This document shows, piece by piece, positions 29,881 through 42,800 of a stretch of 57,500 nt of DNA. Source of the DNA: Mesostigma viride (Eukaryota > Streptophyta > Mesostigmatophyceae > Mesostigmatales > Mesostigmataceae); contig RPFO01000380.1 in the NCBI GenBank assembly GCA_009746045.1, forward strand, positions 1,553,520-1,611,019, written 5' to 3'. Position numbers and translations under genes: made by a program. Numbering within the stretch: position 1 is the stretch's first letter; every line of letters begins with the position of its first letter. Under the pieces are notes generated by a model. That model did not search any database. It was not told the DNA's origin and was given only the letters and a program-made list of their open reading frames with translations.

Positions 29881-32290
29881 GTGCAAACAGTCCTACCGGT
29901 CTAATCTATCTACATCAGCTACCTACAATGTTCATCTATATCTAACAGCATCACTAACTACAACATCTATCTAAACAGCATCTAGGGGAGCTGTCTGGCG
30001 TGCCTCCGGCTTGCGGGTTTGCACACGCGGACGCTTCCTCACAGGGGGGGGCTCGTTGTCCTCTATGACCTGGGCCCACTTGGCCTTGTCCATCATCTTC
30101 TTCCAAATCACGGAGAGGCCTAGGCCCCCCATGTCCTCTACTAGCTGTTCTTTGAAGGTGCGGGCCTTCACATGTAACATCACGGGGCCCGGCCCACGTC
30201 AGGAGGTGCCGGCCAGGCTGAGCTGGTCGCAGTCCCGCGGGGGGGCCACGTGAGGTGTCTACCTGGTTGGTGCGAGCTAGGTGCCCTACTAGCTGCACTG
30301 AGGCGCCGCTGCTTAATGGTGCTGGTGATATATGGCATGCCCTGGTACAGGTCCTCATTGCGGACATGAGCAGCATATCCTACTCTGAAAATGGATCGCA
30401 GCATGTTGGTGACCGCGCCGTCCAGCTTGCGGGCCAGGTCGGCGGTAAGGGTCCACGTCTCGGCCCCATACGTGAGAACAGGAAGGACGAGGACCTTAAA
30501 CAGGCCGGTCCTGTTTCTCGATCTTGCCCAGGGGCTTGCGCCACAGGGCCCGGTACTGGCGTAAAGCGTGCCAGGCGAGGGAGATGTGATGGTCCACATA
30601 AACCTCGCAGCTCAGGAATTAGCAGGCTGCCCCAGCAGCTTGACGCGGTCCCGATACAGGACTCGAGAGCCGTCTAGTAGGAGATAGAGGGGTGGCGGTG
30701 AGTGGGTGAGCCCAACCGCCAGGGCGCCTCTGTCTTCTTGCTGACCTCAAGCCCCACTGCACGGGCCTCGATAGCCATGCAGGCAGTCAAGCCATATGTC
30801 TGCACGTGCCCAGTGTCCTCGAAGAGGGTGGTGTCGTCTGCGTAGATGATGTCCGCCAGCCGAATCTCCGTTTCCGATCCGCCATGCCAGAAGTGGTTAG
30901 CAACCTGCATGCACTCCTGCAGTTCCCTACCCACAATGCGGGCGAATCGCTTGCGCGCCTGAATCATTACGTATTCAACCACAACAATGAACAGGTAGGG
31001 CGACAGCACGCAGCCCTGCCACACTCCCTTCTGTAAAGGGCATGGGGGCGTGGTCCCGTGAGAAGTGCGCACCGAAGTGGTGGACCCTTCATACAGGTTG
31101 CGGATGACAGCAATAAGGGGGCGGGGGATCCGGAACAGCTCGAGGATGTCCCGAAGCGCAGGCCAGAAAACCGAATCGAAGGCTTTGATGAAGTCCATGC
31201 ACCAGCACAAGGTGCAAAGGGGGCACCAGGCTGAAGGCGTTGCAGTTCCTCCACCAGTCGGCGAGTAGCGAAGAGCGCCTGTACTGTGATGCGACGGCCT
31301 GAACGGAAGCCGTGCTGAGTCTCGCTGAGGTGACCGTCCAGGGCCGTGCGCAGGCGGTAACTTCAGGATGAGCCGCATAAGAAGCTTGAGGGGGGCATGC
31401 ACTTTGAATGCACACCCCTCTGTAGTTGCCGGGGTCGGCTGGCGACCCCTTGTTCTTGTACAGCATCGTGCGAAAACTGTGTTGCCAGGCTGCTGGAGGT
31501 GGTTGCGACGAAGGCGGTTGCAGATGTCCCGGAAGAGCAGCATAACACTGGTGTCCTCGAATTCGGCTGCAAGTTTCACAACTGCGGCAGGAATCTCGTC
31601 GCAGCCGGTGGCTGCGTCATAACGCAGGCGCTGGACCGCCTCCGTGACCTCGCCGGAGAGGTGAAAGGAGGCATGTCTGACTGACGGGTCGCCAAGTGGG
31701 CCGATCAGCGCCGGGGGGACTACCTAGTAGTCCGCCGCTGACCTACTAAGGCGGGGCCGGGGGCCCAGCGGGGCCGGCCAGGGCGGCCGGGCGGGCGGCG
31801 GCGGCTGGGAGCAGGGGCGGGGGCGGCGCAGCTGTCCCAACGACCTCGGCCGTGGCCACGGCCCAGATGCGAAGCCGCTTGGCTGGGGCGCCAGGGACGT
31901 CGTGGCGGTGGGGCCGGCCGACTCGGGCCGTCCGGGTGCCCGAGGCGCTTGTACCGGCGAGTGGGTTGGGCTGGAAGCTGGAAAGCTCGGCTTTTCCATT
32001 TGAACCTCGTTTTGCTTTTGGAGTCGTCATAGCTGCGTGTCACGTGCGTAACTTTTCCGATACTGCGTTTCAGCTGTAACCGATTATATAAGAACCGAAA
32101 AGATAACGGCAGGCTCGAGCTACCATGGTCCGGATTCTCCCGATTTCTGGCCTGCGCTGGTTGTCTCTTTGATATACTGGCGAGTGCATCTTAAAAAGGC
32201 GCATCGTATGCAAGTGATCTGACTGAATTTGCCCAGGGCTCAGGCGCAAAAGATCTGAGCTCCGCCGTCAGCCATACCGCCGTCAGCCAT
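29881..32290 (-). mobile_element. Non-LTR retrotransposon (LINE), decayed, with reverse transcriptase
   Basis: Right to left: a 5' UTR-like leader with doubled CCGTCAGCC (about 32,290-32,250); an ORF1 start MTTPKAKRG at 32,030; then a reverse transcriptase spread over several frames (about 31,580-30,700). It shows NYRGVC, MDFIKAFDSVFW, QKGVWQGCVLSPYLF and the catalytic YADDT (DIIYADDTTLFED). A C-terminal segment follows (KVLVLPVLTYGAETWTL, about 30,600-30,300), then a last basic frame to about 29,975. At least two frameshifts interrupt the RT, and ORF1 runs into the RT after about 300 bases, implying a large internal deletion. No endonuclease domain was found. The 3' UTR runs into the GGAT array. 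Confidence 0.85.
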
Positions 32291-32595
32291 TTTCGTCAAC
32301 CATATTATACGATATTTTTCCATGACGGCCATATTGTGCTCATGGCAGCGCTCCCCCATGCAGTCCGGGTGGGGCCTTGGCGTGTGACTCAGTTTGACAT
32401 ATACATGTGCATACTTAGCGATAATTCGGGCCATGGTGCTCGCAACCCTGTAACTAGGACCTAGACATACCTTCATCCATCCATGTACCCCATGTCCCAT
32501 ATTCATGTCCCTGAAGACTTATGCTCACGTGACGGCAGTTGCGTGTAAATCAATTCAAATTAATTAATGCCAGGCTGCGCTGCTTTTGCTATGTC

Positions 32596-32790
32596 GAAGC
32601 TTGATTGCACCCACAGCTAGGGGATGCCGGATCGATAGTTTTGACGGGTCCGATTGTGCACCCTGCAGGCATGAGGGAAGGGGGGGTCTTCATGCCACCT
32701 GCCCGCTGTGCACACTCACGGATTAAAAGCCCTCCGGTGCTCCGTGACACCCGATTGGGAGCACGTGTTTAATTAATTTATTAATGCCAG
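32596..32790 (+). mobile_element. Family C 3' end
   Basis: TTGATTGCACCCACAG, GGGGATGCCGGATCG, GGGTCCGATTGTGCAC and GGATTAAAAGCCCTCCGG match 10,870-11,090 and 34,456-34,665. The stem-loop is degraded (CACCCGATTGGGAGC) and is followed by an AATTAATTTATTAA tail. Confidence 0.6.
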
Positions 32791-33103
32791 CGCTGCGAGG
32801 ACATTGATCATGCAATGAGGGCCATCCATAGAGCTCATGCCCCATGGTCAGCTTGGCCGGACCTGGTCCTCCTAAATTATGCATTTGCACATGCATGACG
32901 ACAGCAGCTGTCCCTAGCTTTGATGAGGGCCGTGCGGATAAATCGTTGCTTCGCCGCACCTGGGCTTATCTCTTGCGATCTCCGCCTAGCTAGATCGACC
33001 TATTCCAAGATTGATATATTCGATATATAGGGCCGGGGCTGCTCCATTCCCATGTTCCCCTCCCACTGCAGACTATATGCTCGCGTGACGCAGTCACGTG
33101 TCT

Positions 33104-33370
33104 ATTCCTTCCTTCCTTCCTTCCTTCCTTCCTTCCTTCCTTCCTTCCTTCCTTCCTTCCTTCCTTCCTTCCTTCCTTCCTTCCTTCCTTCCTTCCTTCC
33201 TTCCTTCCTTCCTTCCTTCCTTCCTTCCTTCCTTCCTTCCTTCCTTCCTTCCTTCCTTCCTTCCTTCCTTCCTTCCTTCCTTCCTTCCTTCCTTCCTTCC
33301 TTCCTTCCTTCCTTCCTTCCTTCCTTCCTTCCTTCCTTCCTTCCTTCCTTCCTTCCTTCCTTCCTTCCTT
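33104..33370. repeat. (TTCC)n array, about 265 bp
   Basis: About 66 pure units, preceded by GCGTGACGCAGTCACGTGTC, a segment resembling 32,525-32,550, and followed by four AATG units. The SFLP and EGRK frames are artefacts. Confidence 0.97.
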
Positions 33371-33805
33371 AGTTAATGAATGAATGAATGAATTTATAGG
33401 GGGCTGGCAGATAATTGCTGCCCTTGCAATAGCTAGGCTGGTGCATGTGCACATGTATAGCAAATTTATAATTTAAGCGGTGCGCCATTCCTTTGGCTGG
33501 CTCGAGCGGGCTTCCATCCTTACACAATGACTGTTTCTGGTCTGACATCTGCTCAAAAGATGATAGCGTTCGAAGTACATAATGCTGCGCTGAGCACTAT
33601 CGCAACCTGTGAGCACTGAAAAATGCTCAGCAGTCTGCTCAGTTGACACCAGGCATTACAGAAGCTGGCAAGGCAGGGACCGCGAAAACATGATTTTCCT
33701 TACCCTAGAGAATCGTACAGCTACAGCTCCTGTCACATGTCCTATGTACAATACTTGATAAACCCTCTCAAAATTGCTGCATGAACACGTATTCGCAATC
33801 CTGCC

Positions 33806-36800
33806 TTAGACATTGCAAGCATGGCAGCTCTTCATGCAATAGCCAGGCTGATCCGACGTCCCCCTCATGTACTCCGGGTTCTTGTCGCACTCGCCCGTGG
33901 ATGCCCAGACGGGGCAGTTCTCACTCTTGTCGACACAGGAGATGTCTGGGGCCGCATAGCCTCGACGCACAGATGCCCCGAAACTGGGTGTCGACGGGGG
34001 GCGGGGACCCCTGAACCCGAATATGTTCTTGTGGTTGAGTGTCGAGAAGGGGTCATCTCGGCCCCCCGACTTGAACTCTCCTTTGTGAAGCCACTTGGTG
34101 GCCGACCTGGCAACATGCGTCAAAACAGCATCGGTTCACACAATCGCGGCAAGGAACCATAGGGAAGAGATAACAGAGCTCTGTCAGTGTTTTCTTCGTT
34201 ATCCTTGTTATTGTATCCAGGCTTACTTACTTACTTACTTGTTATTGTATCCAGGCTTGTGCAAGTACTTACTTACTTACTTACTTGTTATTGTATCCAG
34301 GCTTGTGCAAGTACTTACTTACTTACGTTATCCTTGTTATTGTATCCAGGCTTGTGCAAGGCAATACCGACTGGACAGGACCATCAACCAATAGCAAAAA
34401 ATGACCAACACCTTGCTGCATACGGGCAGCCGCTCTATATACACCGGCATCGCTTGCTTATGTCCAAGCTTTATTGCACCCACAGGGGATGCCGGATCGT
34501 TTTGACGGGTCCGATTGTGGATGAGGGAAGGGGGGTGTCTCTCCCCCCTGCCCGCTGTGCACAGTGCACACACAGGGATTAAAAGCACTCTGGTGCTCCG
34601 TTACTGCCCAACGGGAGCGCGCGTTTAATCAACTAATGAATCAATCAATTAATTAATTAATACACCGGCACCCACGGTACCAAGATCCCTATATAATTGG
34701 AATCCGAATCACCTAAACCCGGGTGGTCCCGTGCGAAGTCATAGATGTGCCCACGTACGGCACCGCAGGGTGCCACAAAGATCAGACATGCAGCAGTGAT
34801 GGGAAAGGTATACTGCAGAGATGCAGCATTGATAAAGGGCATCCGTGCAGGCAATCCCAGGCTATTCCAGAAAGGTCACAAGCTTCACCAGGAAATGGGC
34901 AACTTGGGCAGGACCCTGCACCACAGACCTCCTAATCCTGGCCAACCCATCCCAGACCCACCTATGCCGGCCTAGACCTGGTGACCACAAGTCGGCACGA
35001 AGGAAACGACAGCCCCTCAGTGCTGTGCAGGAAGGGGATGTCCACAGCGGCTCTGTTCGGCATTGAAAGGTGTCTTTGTACAGCGATGAACGTGGGTCTG
35101 TGCATGTGTCTGTATGTGCGTGCATGGTGGCAGGGCTGGTGGGTGGGTGGGTGGTGGGTGGGTGGGTGAAGCCAAGTACCAGACCTTAAACGCAGACACG
35201 ATCCACCACACCTTGGCACCTGCATCGTCCACCAACCCACCACTTGTCCCCAGAGATGACGGGGCAGCCGCTGTGTAGACTGCTCGGGTCCTCCGTGGTG
35301 GATGGGTCCAGCGACCAGAACAGCAGCGCGTCGCCCTTCCTCGGTTTGACTGCATGTCCCAGTCGAATGGCACATTTGCAGGCAGGCATCGCAGGTGCAG
35401 GCATGGAGACATATCGGCAGCCGCTTGAGCACGTTTGGCAATTTGGGGGGCAAAGTGACCCCAAAACCCCGGGATCACATTTGCGAAACGTTGTTCACAC
35501 AGGGTCACGCCCAGACCACGGTCGGGGGGTGGAGCTACATCTATCAGCCTACACTAGCAGGGTGGCCCAGTGTCCAGCAGACCAAGCATCAGCGGCCTGT
35601 GGGGAATGCTAGCCAATTTTACAAGTAAGCAAGCAAGGTTATGATGATGATTACATTGCGATGATACTGTCACACGCAACTGCCTGGAAGGTTTCAGAGG
35701 AGTGGAATCTATCGTTTTCCTGCTACACTCAATCCTAACACCTAACACTGCTTTGTACTGCAGATACAGCGCTGCAGTGCTGCACATAAAGGAGACAGTT
35801 GCCTGAAGAGGTAAAAGGAGATCGGAAAATATGAAAGAAGAGATCTGATCAGGTAAAAAAGACGTGTGGGCGGCCCACCCGCGGCCCCGAGCTTTCCGCA
35901 GTCGGAGAAGCTGCGCTGTGCCGCAGGGACATTCCTCTTGTCAAAGCCCTGCACGGGAGGACATGCGACAGCATTGCAGGATGGATCACGAGGAGATTCG
36001 ATGAATCCCGTGCGCGGCCGACGTTGCAACGGATAAAAAAACGCCACAGACCAACAACCAGCATTTGGCGCCAGGGGCCCCACATTCCAAGTTCCTGACC
36101 TATGGTCTTGCAACGCAACCCCTACTAAAAAGGGGTTGGCCTCCGAATGTCTAGGCAGCCTATTCAGCCTAAAAATAGGAAACCTCAGGATGGCGACCTG
36201 GTAACCCAGCATCCATAAGCTAGTCTTTCAACGAGAGAAGGGGGGTTCCCATGCCCCCTTCTTGCTGTGCATCCAACAGGGATGAAAGGTACCGACTCAA
36301 AAGTTGGTACCCCGTGGCTCTCCCAACGGAGGCGCATGAATGAATGCTGAACAAGCTAGTCTTATTTGTGAGCTGCAACCCCATCCTGTTTCCTCCCATA
36401 AGCTTGCCACCCAGAATTGCTAATGAGAAGCCAAACCCTCAGCCTCTCACAAACCTTCCTCTCAAGCCTTCTTCAGATCTTCTCATCTTCGGTACCTATG
36501 CCTATCCCTGTGGAAGCCAACCAATCAGGAAACAGCTTCAACAGATGCTCCCTTCATGCCAACCACAACCTCCCCCTCCTCCCCATTAAACAATGAAGCC
36601 TAAAACAACCATTCGCCACTCTCTATTCCCAGTAAACCACTCCCAACTCCTGCTCTTGCCACTTCCCGCCCCACCCCCGCCCCCCCACCCCTCCTGCCTC
36701 ATGTTTAGAGGGCGAGGGGGGGACCACGGTGCACCGCCCCCTGCTCTTGGCGCCCCTCGCCCCTTCGGATGAGCAAAAAAGTCAGTGACCACCCCCCATG

Positions 36801-39800
36801 CGTGCCCCATCTTGCCCCCCCTTCATGAGTCGAGCCAAAAATCTCCCTCTCCGCACCCCCCCCTTACCTTGGTGTTGGGGAACACCGTCTCCCCCCCCGC
36901 CTCCACGTCCGTCAGGTACATGAGCACGGTGGCGATCCGCTGGCCGCCGTTACGGATGTTGACCGGGTCGTGGAAGTAGTCAAAGTGGGCGTCGTACTTC
37001 TGCCCCAGCTCGTAGTGGAGCACCTGCATGCCCTCCCCGTTCTCTGTGTGTGTGGCAGTGGTGGCGATAAAGCATGGGACTAAGGCTTATAAGTAGCATT
37101 ATTGGTAAATAACATGATTAGTTAATAGAATTATTAGTTAATTATTCATGCCCTCCCCGTTCTCTGCGTGTAGCAGTGGTGGGGATAAAGGGACTCCGGC
37201 TTACTAACAGCATTAGTTAATCATTAGTTAAATATTCATGAATAGTCCATTGTGCTGCTGTCCCAGCTCGCCAGGAAGCACCCACACGCCCTCCCGGTTC
37301 TCTGCGTGTGCGGTGTGTGTTTGTGGGGGTGGAGCCAAGGCGTGGGCTTTGATCATTAATAATCCAAACATAGTACATCGTAATTTTTTCCCAGCTCAAA
37401 GTAGTAAAGCACCTGTATGGCATCCCCATTCCCAGTGTCGGGGCCAGTGGGAAGCCATGGCATGGGAATTCATTGATTAGATCAATTACGACTATTTATC
37501 AACTTATGACTATTTACAACTGATCAAATAACCAATCTTTCCGTCATGTTGATACATAAATAGCGTGGGCAGGTGCAGGGGGGAGGCAGGAGGGAAATGG
37601 AGGGGGGAAGTGGGGTTGGGGTGGCACAATGCACATCCTATATTGAACAAATGGGTACAAGCAAAGGCCTTGGCCAGGCAGCAGCTGAACAAGCATGGTG
37701 GACAGACAAGGCAGCGTTCGTTGTGTATGCAAGCAGTACCGCGTGACGCAACCATGGCCATGACATCACCCTGGCCAGCATGCGTGCATAAACCACACAA
37801 ACACACAAATACACACGCACACACCCACGCACTCACGCACCCACGCACCCACGCACCCACGCACACACACAAAAAAAAAACACACACGCACACACGCACA
37901 CACACATACACACACGCACGCACGCACACACGCACGCACACACACACGCACGCACACACGCACACACACACGCACACACACACACGCACACGCACACACA
38001 CACACTGTACTATAGTGACCACACGCACACACCTGGCGGGATCATGGAGTAGTCGGCCACCCGCCGTTCGATCGCTTCGATGATCGCATCCTGCGACGCC
38101 GAGGGAAAGGCAAGCGATGCACCGCCGAGGGGGATGGCATATGGGAGCCATCAACGCGATGGGTACCATCAAAGCAAACAGCGTCAAGCGCACCATCAAG
38201 CGGAAGAGCGCGAAAGAACGACCAAAGGGAAGGGCGGCACAGAAGCGAAGAGCATGCGTGCACAACCAAAAGGGAGAGCACAGCAAACGGGAGTGTACAT
38301 ATGCAGAAAATGGGAGTATACATATACAGCAAATGGGAGTAAACGTATACAGCAAATGGGAGTATACATATACAGCAAACATGAGTACACACATACAGCA
38401 AACGGAAGTATACATATACAGCAAATGGGAGTATACATACACAGCAAATGGGAGTATAGGCAGACAAGTGCGCTGCGTCGTAGGTGCTTGCATGCTAAGA
38501 TCATGGCCAACCGGAAAGCATTGAGTTTGGGCCAGTTTACAGGGAAGACACGACATGACTTGGTGAGGTGTGCATGAAGCCACATAGACAAGCCAAGGGA
38601 ACCGGGAGCATGCATGATGTCGTCCGCACACTTCATAATTTTCCAAGTGTGCATTGGATTGGATCAGTGGCCCAAAGTATCAAAGTGCCCACAAGCCTCG
38701 TGCGGGAACACATGATATCGCCGACATGCTTTCATCAACAACTGCACTAGCGTATCGACCCATCCACCCCCTTCCATCAAGGAGACAACCAGCGCAGGCC
38801 AGACATCGGGAGAATCCGGACCATGGTACCCCCCTACCATACCCCAAACACCGGATCCCTACAGCGTGGGGCCAGAGTAGCCCATTCAACGGTGGTGACA
38901 AATACAGGCCAGAGTCCCCATCCAATGGTGGTGACAAATACGCCCTTAGTTTGATGACGTGAACGCTGATTCGACGCCTCGCTACGGCCACACACGCGTG
39001 TTGCGCATATTGCTGCATGGAGATAAAATATTCTGCCAGGGCCTAACTGGCCACCCCCCTCACACACCTGCCCCCAGCGCTTGGAACCTGCCCCCCCTCT
39101 TCTCCTTACCTCAGTGTTTTTGCTAAGGGGTGGGGGGGTTCCGGTAATTCCGGTAGGGGGCCCGGCCGAGGCCGCGAAGCGGCCGAGGCCGGGGGGGGGT
39201 CCGGGGGGGCGGAGCCCCCCCCGGATGGTGGCATTTTTTTTTTTTTAACCCAAAATCCCAATAGGATTTCTTATACAGTTATATAATTTATCCTAAACTC
39301 TGAAGCCTTGCCATAGGCCCCTAGTGGGCTGCTTGTGCCCTTATTCTCATACCGGGGTATACGCAGCCGGCAGCCGGCAGCCCTACTAAGACACGCGCCG
39401 ATGATAACTTAGCATGCATACAAGCATGTGCACATGGTAACAATAGGAGGCTACAAAACATAGTACGCATTGCCGGTAGGCAGTGTATCGCTCTCACATT
39501 GGCTCACCCATACATGGCGCAGCCTGACTAAGTAAGTTATTAAACATGATGCCGCCTGTTTGCATGCACCCTACACCCATAGGCAATTGTAAGTTGGAAA
39601 AGCTACCTCAGGAGACCCGGGTTCCTCTTTAAAAACGAGGACCAGATTCTTTGTCACCGCTAGCTAGTGCCATCTTGGCTTTCTTTGTATGTTGGTTCCC
39701 AGTTTTACCGCCGGGCCGGCGCAGCTTCCTGTCCGTCCATTTAACATGCGCTCGCTCGAACCCATTCATCTTCTCAAAGTGGTTGAACGAGAGCCCTTGC

Positions 39801-42800
39801 ATGAAAATGCGAAGGGAAGCGTCCATGTGCAGTTCTTGGAGACGGTTGCGCCGCTCACACTTGAGGAGGTTCATCGCGGAGAAGAGCCGCTCGTTGGCGA
39901 CGGACCCGGGCGCGAACGAGACCATGATCATTGCAAGCTTCACCCACTCACTGATCATGGCCCAGCGATGCGCGTTCTGACAGCGGTCAGCCCACACCTT
40001 TCGCCATGCTGCAGGCTTGTCGTCGCTTGCCTTTGGCCAGTTGACCATGCTCGTCCGGAAGTCCCTGTACTGCTCCGTGAGAAGGTCGCGATCAATCATC
40101 GGGGGAGCCTGCATGGCGTGCTTCCCATCGCTCGTGCGCGCCATGCCTGGGGGAGTGTACCCCCGTGCCACGCAGTAGTGGTCCGTAACAGGCTGCAGCC
40201 GTTGCCTAACGGCTTCACCGCTTGGCATGTTGCCGTCACAGTCAGGGACCCAATAGACTGGAAGCAGTACCTCCCAGGCCTCTGTGAAGGGGGTGGGGGG
40301 GAAGCGGCGGTCAAACTCCGTTATAGCCACCTCAGCCACACGCGCCAACTTCGTGCGGGTTTGCTTCACCACGTGGGCCAGCTTGGCCACGTCTGATTGG
40401 TTGCTCAGCTGCACAGCTGTGCGAGACCGGGTCACACGCACGTCACCAAGCCGAGACTTGCTAGGCCTCCCGCGTGTTTGAAAAGTGACTGCAAAGCCCT
40501 CCTCCTGGCCCTTTGGCACGAGCTGCACCTCATTCTCCCCATCCACGTCGACCTCCTCTAGTTGTACTGTGGTCGCCTCCTTGGTGACTTGTGCAGGCAC
40601 GCTCCCCATGGCGTCAGCAGGTAGGATGATGCGAAAGCTGTCCGAATCACTGTCAACATCTGGCTGTGGATCCACCTCCCCCCGCACTGGTCGCAGTAGC
40701 GCCTGGAAAGGCAGGCCACACGTGGCGCCATCGGCCAAGTACACCTGGGAAATGGTCTCCTTTGCCCTGGTTACCAACCTGCCGACATCGGTGCAGTGGG
40801 CGTCATCAGCTTGGAAGGCTTTGCAGAGGATGTCAAGCTGCTGAAAGAGTGGCAGCAGCCCGTGTATGGCGAGTACCACGTCGGCAGAGACGAGCTTCTC
40901 GAAGATCTCCTTTGACTCGCCGTCAGTTTCCCCATCGCGCGCAGCATCATCAGCGCGCTTGTAATAGAAGTCCACGAGGGCATCGTACTCTTGGACCGTG
41001 CGCTCTAGCACGCCCCTGATCGAAATCCACCTGATGTCATGGATCGCGAGCATGCTGAGTTGGTCGCTGTGGCCCAGCAGAGCTTGGTGGAGCAGGAAAG
41101 TCTGGGTGCGCTTGGCGCTACGCCGAATGTCGGATGCAATTGCCTTGAGGAGGCCCTGCACCTTCTGAACCAATTCATTGTTGGCAACCTCCACCCCCAC
41201 GAGGTTGGTCCTGTGAGAGGGGCACCATTCCTCGAAGGCGAAAGGTGCGTACCGCTCCTTGATGAGCGTGATGACGCCGCCTGTGGACCCGATCATCACT
41301 GCCGCGCCATCCATGCCACATGAGGTGAGCTTGTTGGCGACGTCCTCACGACTCAGCCCCCCATGGCTCCTCAGCTTGGCATAGATCCCCATGGACACCG
41401 TCTCCGCAGTTGCAATGCCGTTGGGCAGCTCGTGGCACGCCAGGAATTGTGTTGTACGGATGCCATATCGCACGGGGTAGATGACGATAGAGCACTGCTC
41501 CTTCTGCTGATATCGTCAGAATCGTCGCAGGAGATGGAGATGAAGGGTGACTGCTTGAGCTGCTCATGCAGCTCATCGATGAGGACTTCATTGAGGCATT
41601 CCCCCATTTCCCACCCCGCGTTGTCATTGTTGTACTTGGCAGAGAGGTCAAACCCCTTTGGCTTGGGGTTAACTTCTGTCATGTACCTCACCATCGTGGC
41701 AGTCTGCTCGTAGTCCAGCATTGGCCGCCCATGCAGCAGGGTCTTGTACACCATCACAAGGTTGTTCATGATCTCCTGCTTTGCCACCTGCTGAGGGGTC
41801 CTGCTGTTTGCCAATTCCACGAAGAGCCAGCGGAGCCGTGCTTGCTTGTTGAGGACAGCAGATGATCGACAGCCTCGCCCTTGCACAGCTTGTTGTTGAT
41901 GATCCTCAGCGCGTTCTGATGGATGCCGGCAGTCTCATGCTCCGTCAACCTCTCCCGCCGGTCAGTGGAAAGTGACTTGGTTGACATTCCGGTAGCGATG
42001 CAAAGCTTGCACTTCATCTCCCACCCGCCTTCCAAGTCCTGCTGAAGGATGGCCCACGAGAAAGCGTCACCTTCAAACCACGAGTCCTTCGGTTTCTGTC
42101 TCACCCGAGGTGTTGGAACAGACGGAACTGCAGCGGCTTCTGCTTGGCAGCCTGCACGGAACCACTGCCACCCTGACCGCCGGTTGCCGAGCCAGGCTGC
42201 TTGTCAACAACCTGATTCGAAACAACCTGCTCCGACACGGCCTGCTCCGGAACACCACCACCATGGATTTCAGGCTGTGCGTGCGCTGAGCCACCTGCAT
42301 CGCCCTCCTCCGCTACGGCACCCTCATCCACATTCCTCTCATTAGTGTCGTCCCCTTCTAACTCGATGCCTGCCTGCGCCTGGTCTGTAACGACCGTGCC
42401 CAAAGCCCGCCGACCGCTTGCAATGCCGGCCAAGGTTAAAATGCCACCGCCTCGTGTGAAATGGTCTTTGAATTTGTAGCCCAGGGGAATCGGGGGCTCT
42501 TTCTTCTTTGTCATGATTCGCTTCTCTAGCGCACTATCGAACAATGCAGGATTAGAAAACACGCAAAACAAAGTCAGCTGGCTCGACTGCCGTGAACTTC
42601 ATCAACATTTTGCGGCTCGGCACCTTCACATCGTGTTGCGTACCTACTGCAGGTCGGCAGTCTGCAGCGCATTTGTTACCCGCTCTACCAGTCTAGTCTA
42701 CGCATTTGACAGACTGGACTTGCCGGCTGCCCAGTGCTGACCCATTTGTTGTAGGGTCAGAGCTGCACCGCCCCACGCCTTTGTTACTTGGGTACGGAAC

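Noticed and set aside
29131-29974. Long open frames of MDGW, IHPS and similar repeats up to 283 codons
   Set aside because: They are translations of the GGAT array; every frame on both strands is open because the unit lacks stops. The same reasoning removes the frames in the AATG, TTCC, CT, AGT, GGGCAT and CCCG arrays.
34198-34365. Telomere-like repeat
   Set aside because: The unit is TTAC within a 55-bp tandem unit, not TTTAGGG or TTAGGG type, and it is intronic.
39689-40396. 235-codon plus-strand frame
   Set aside because: It is antisense to the hAT transposase, which has recognisable domains.
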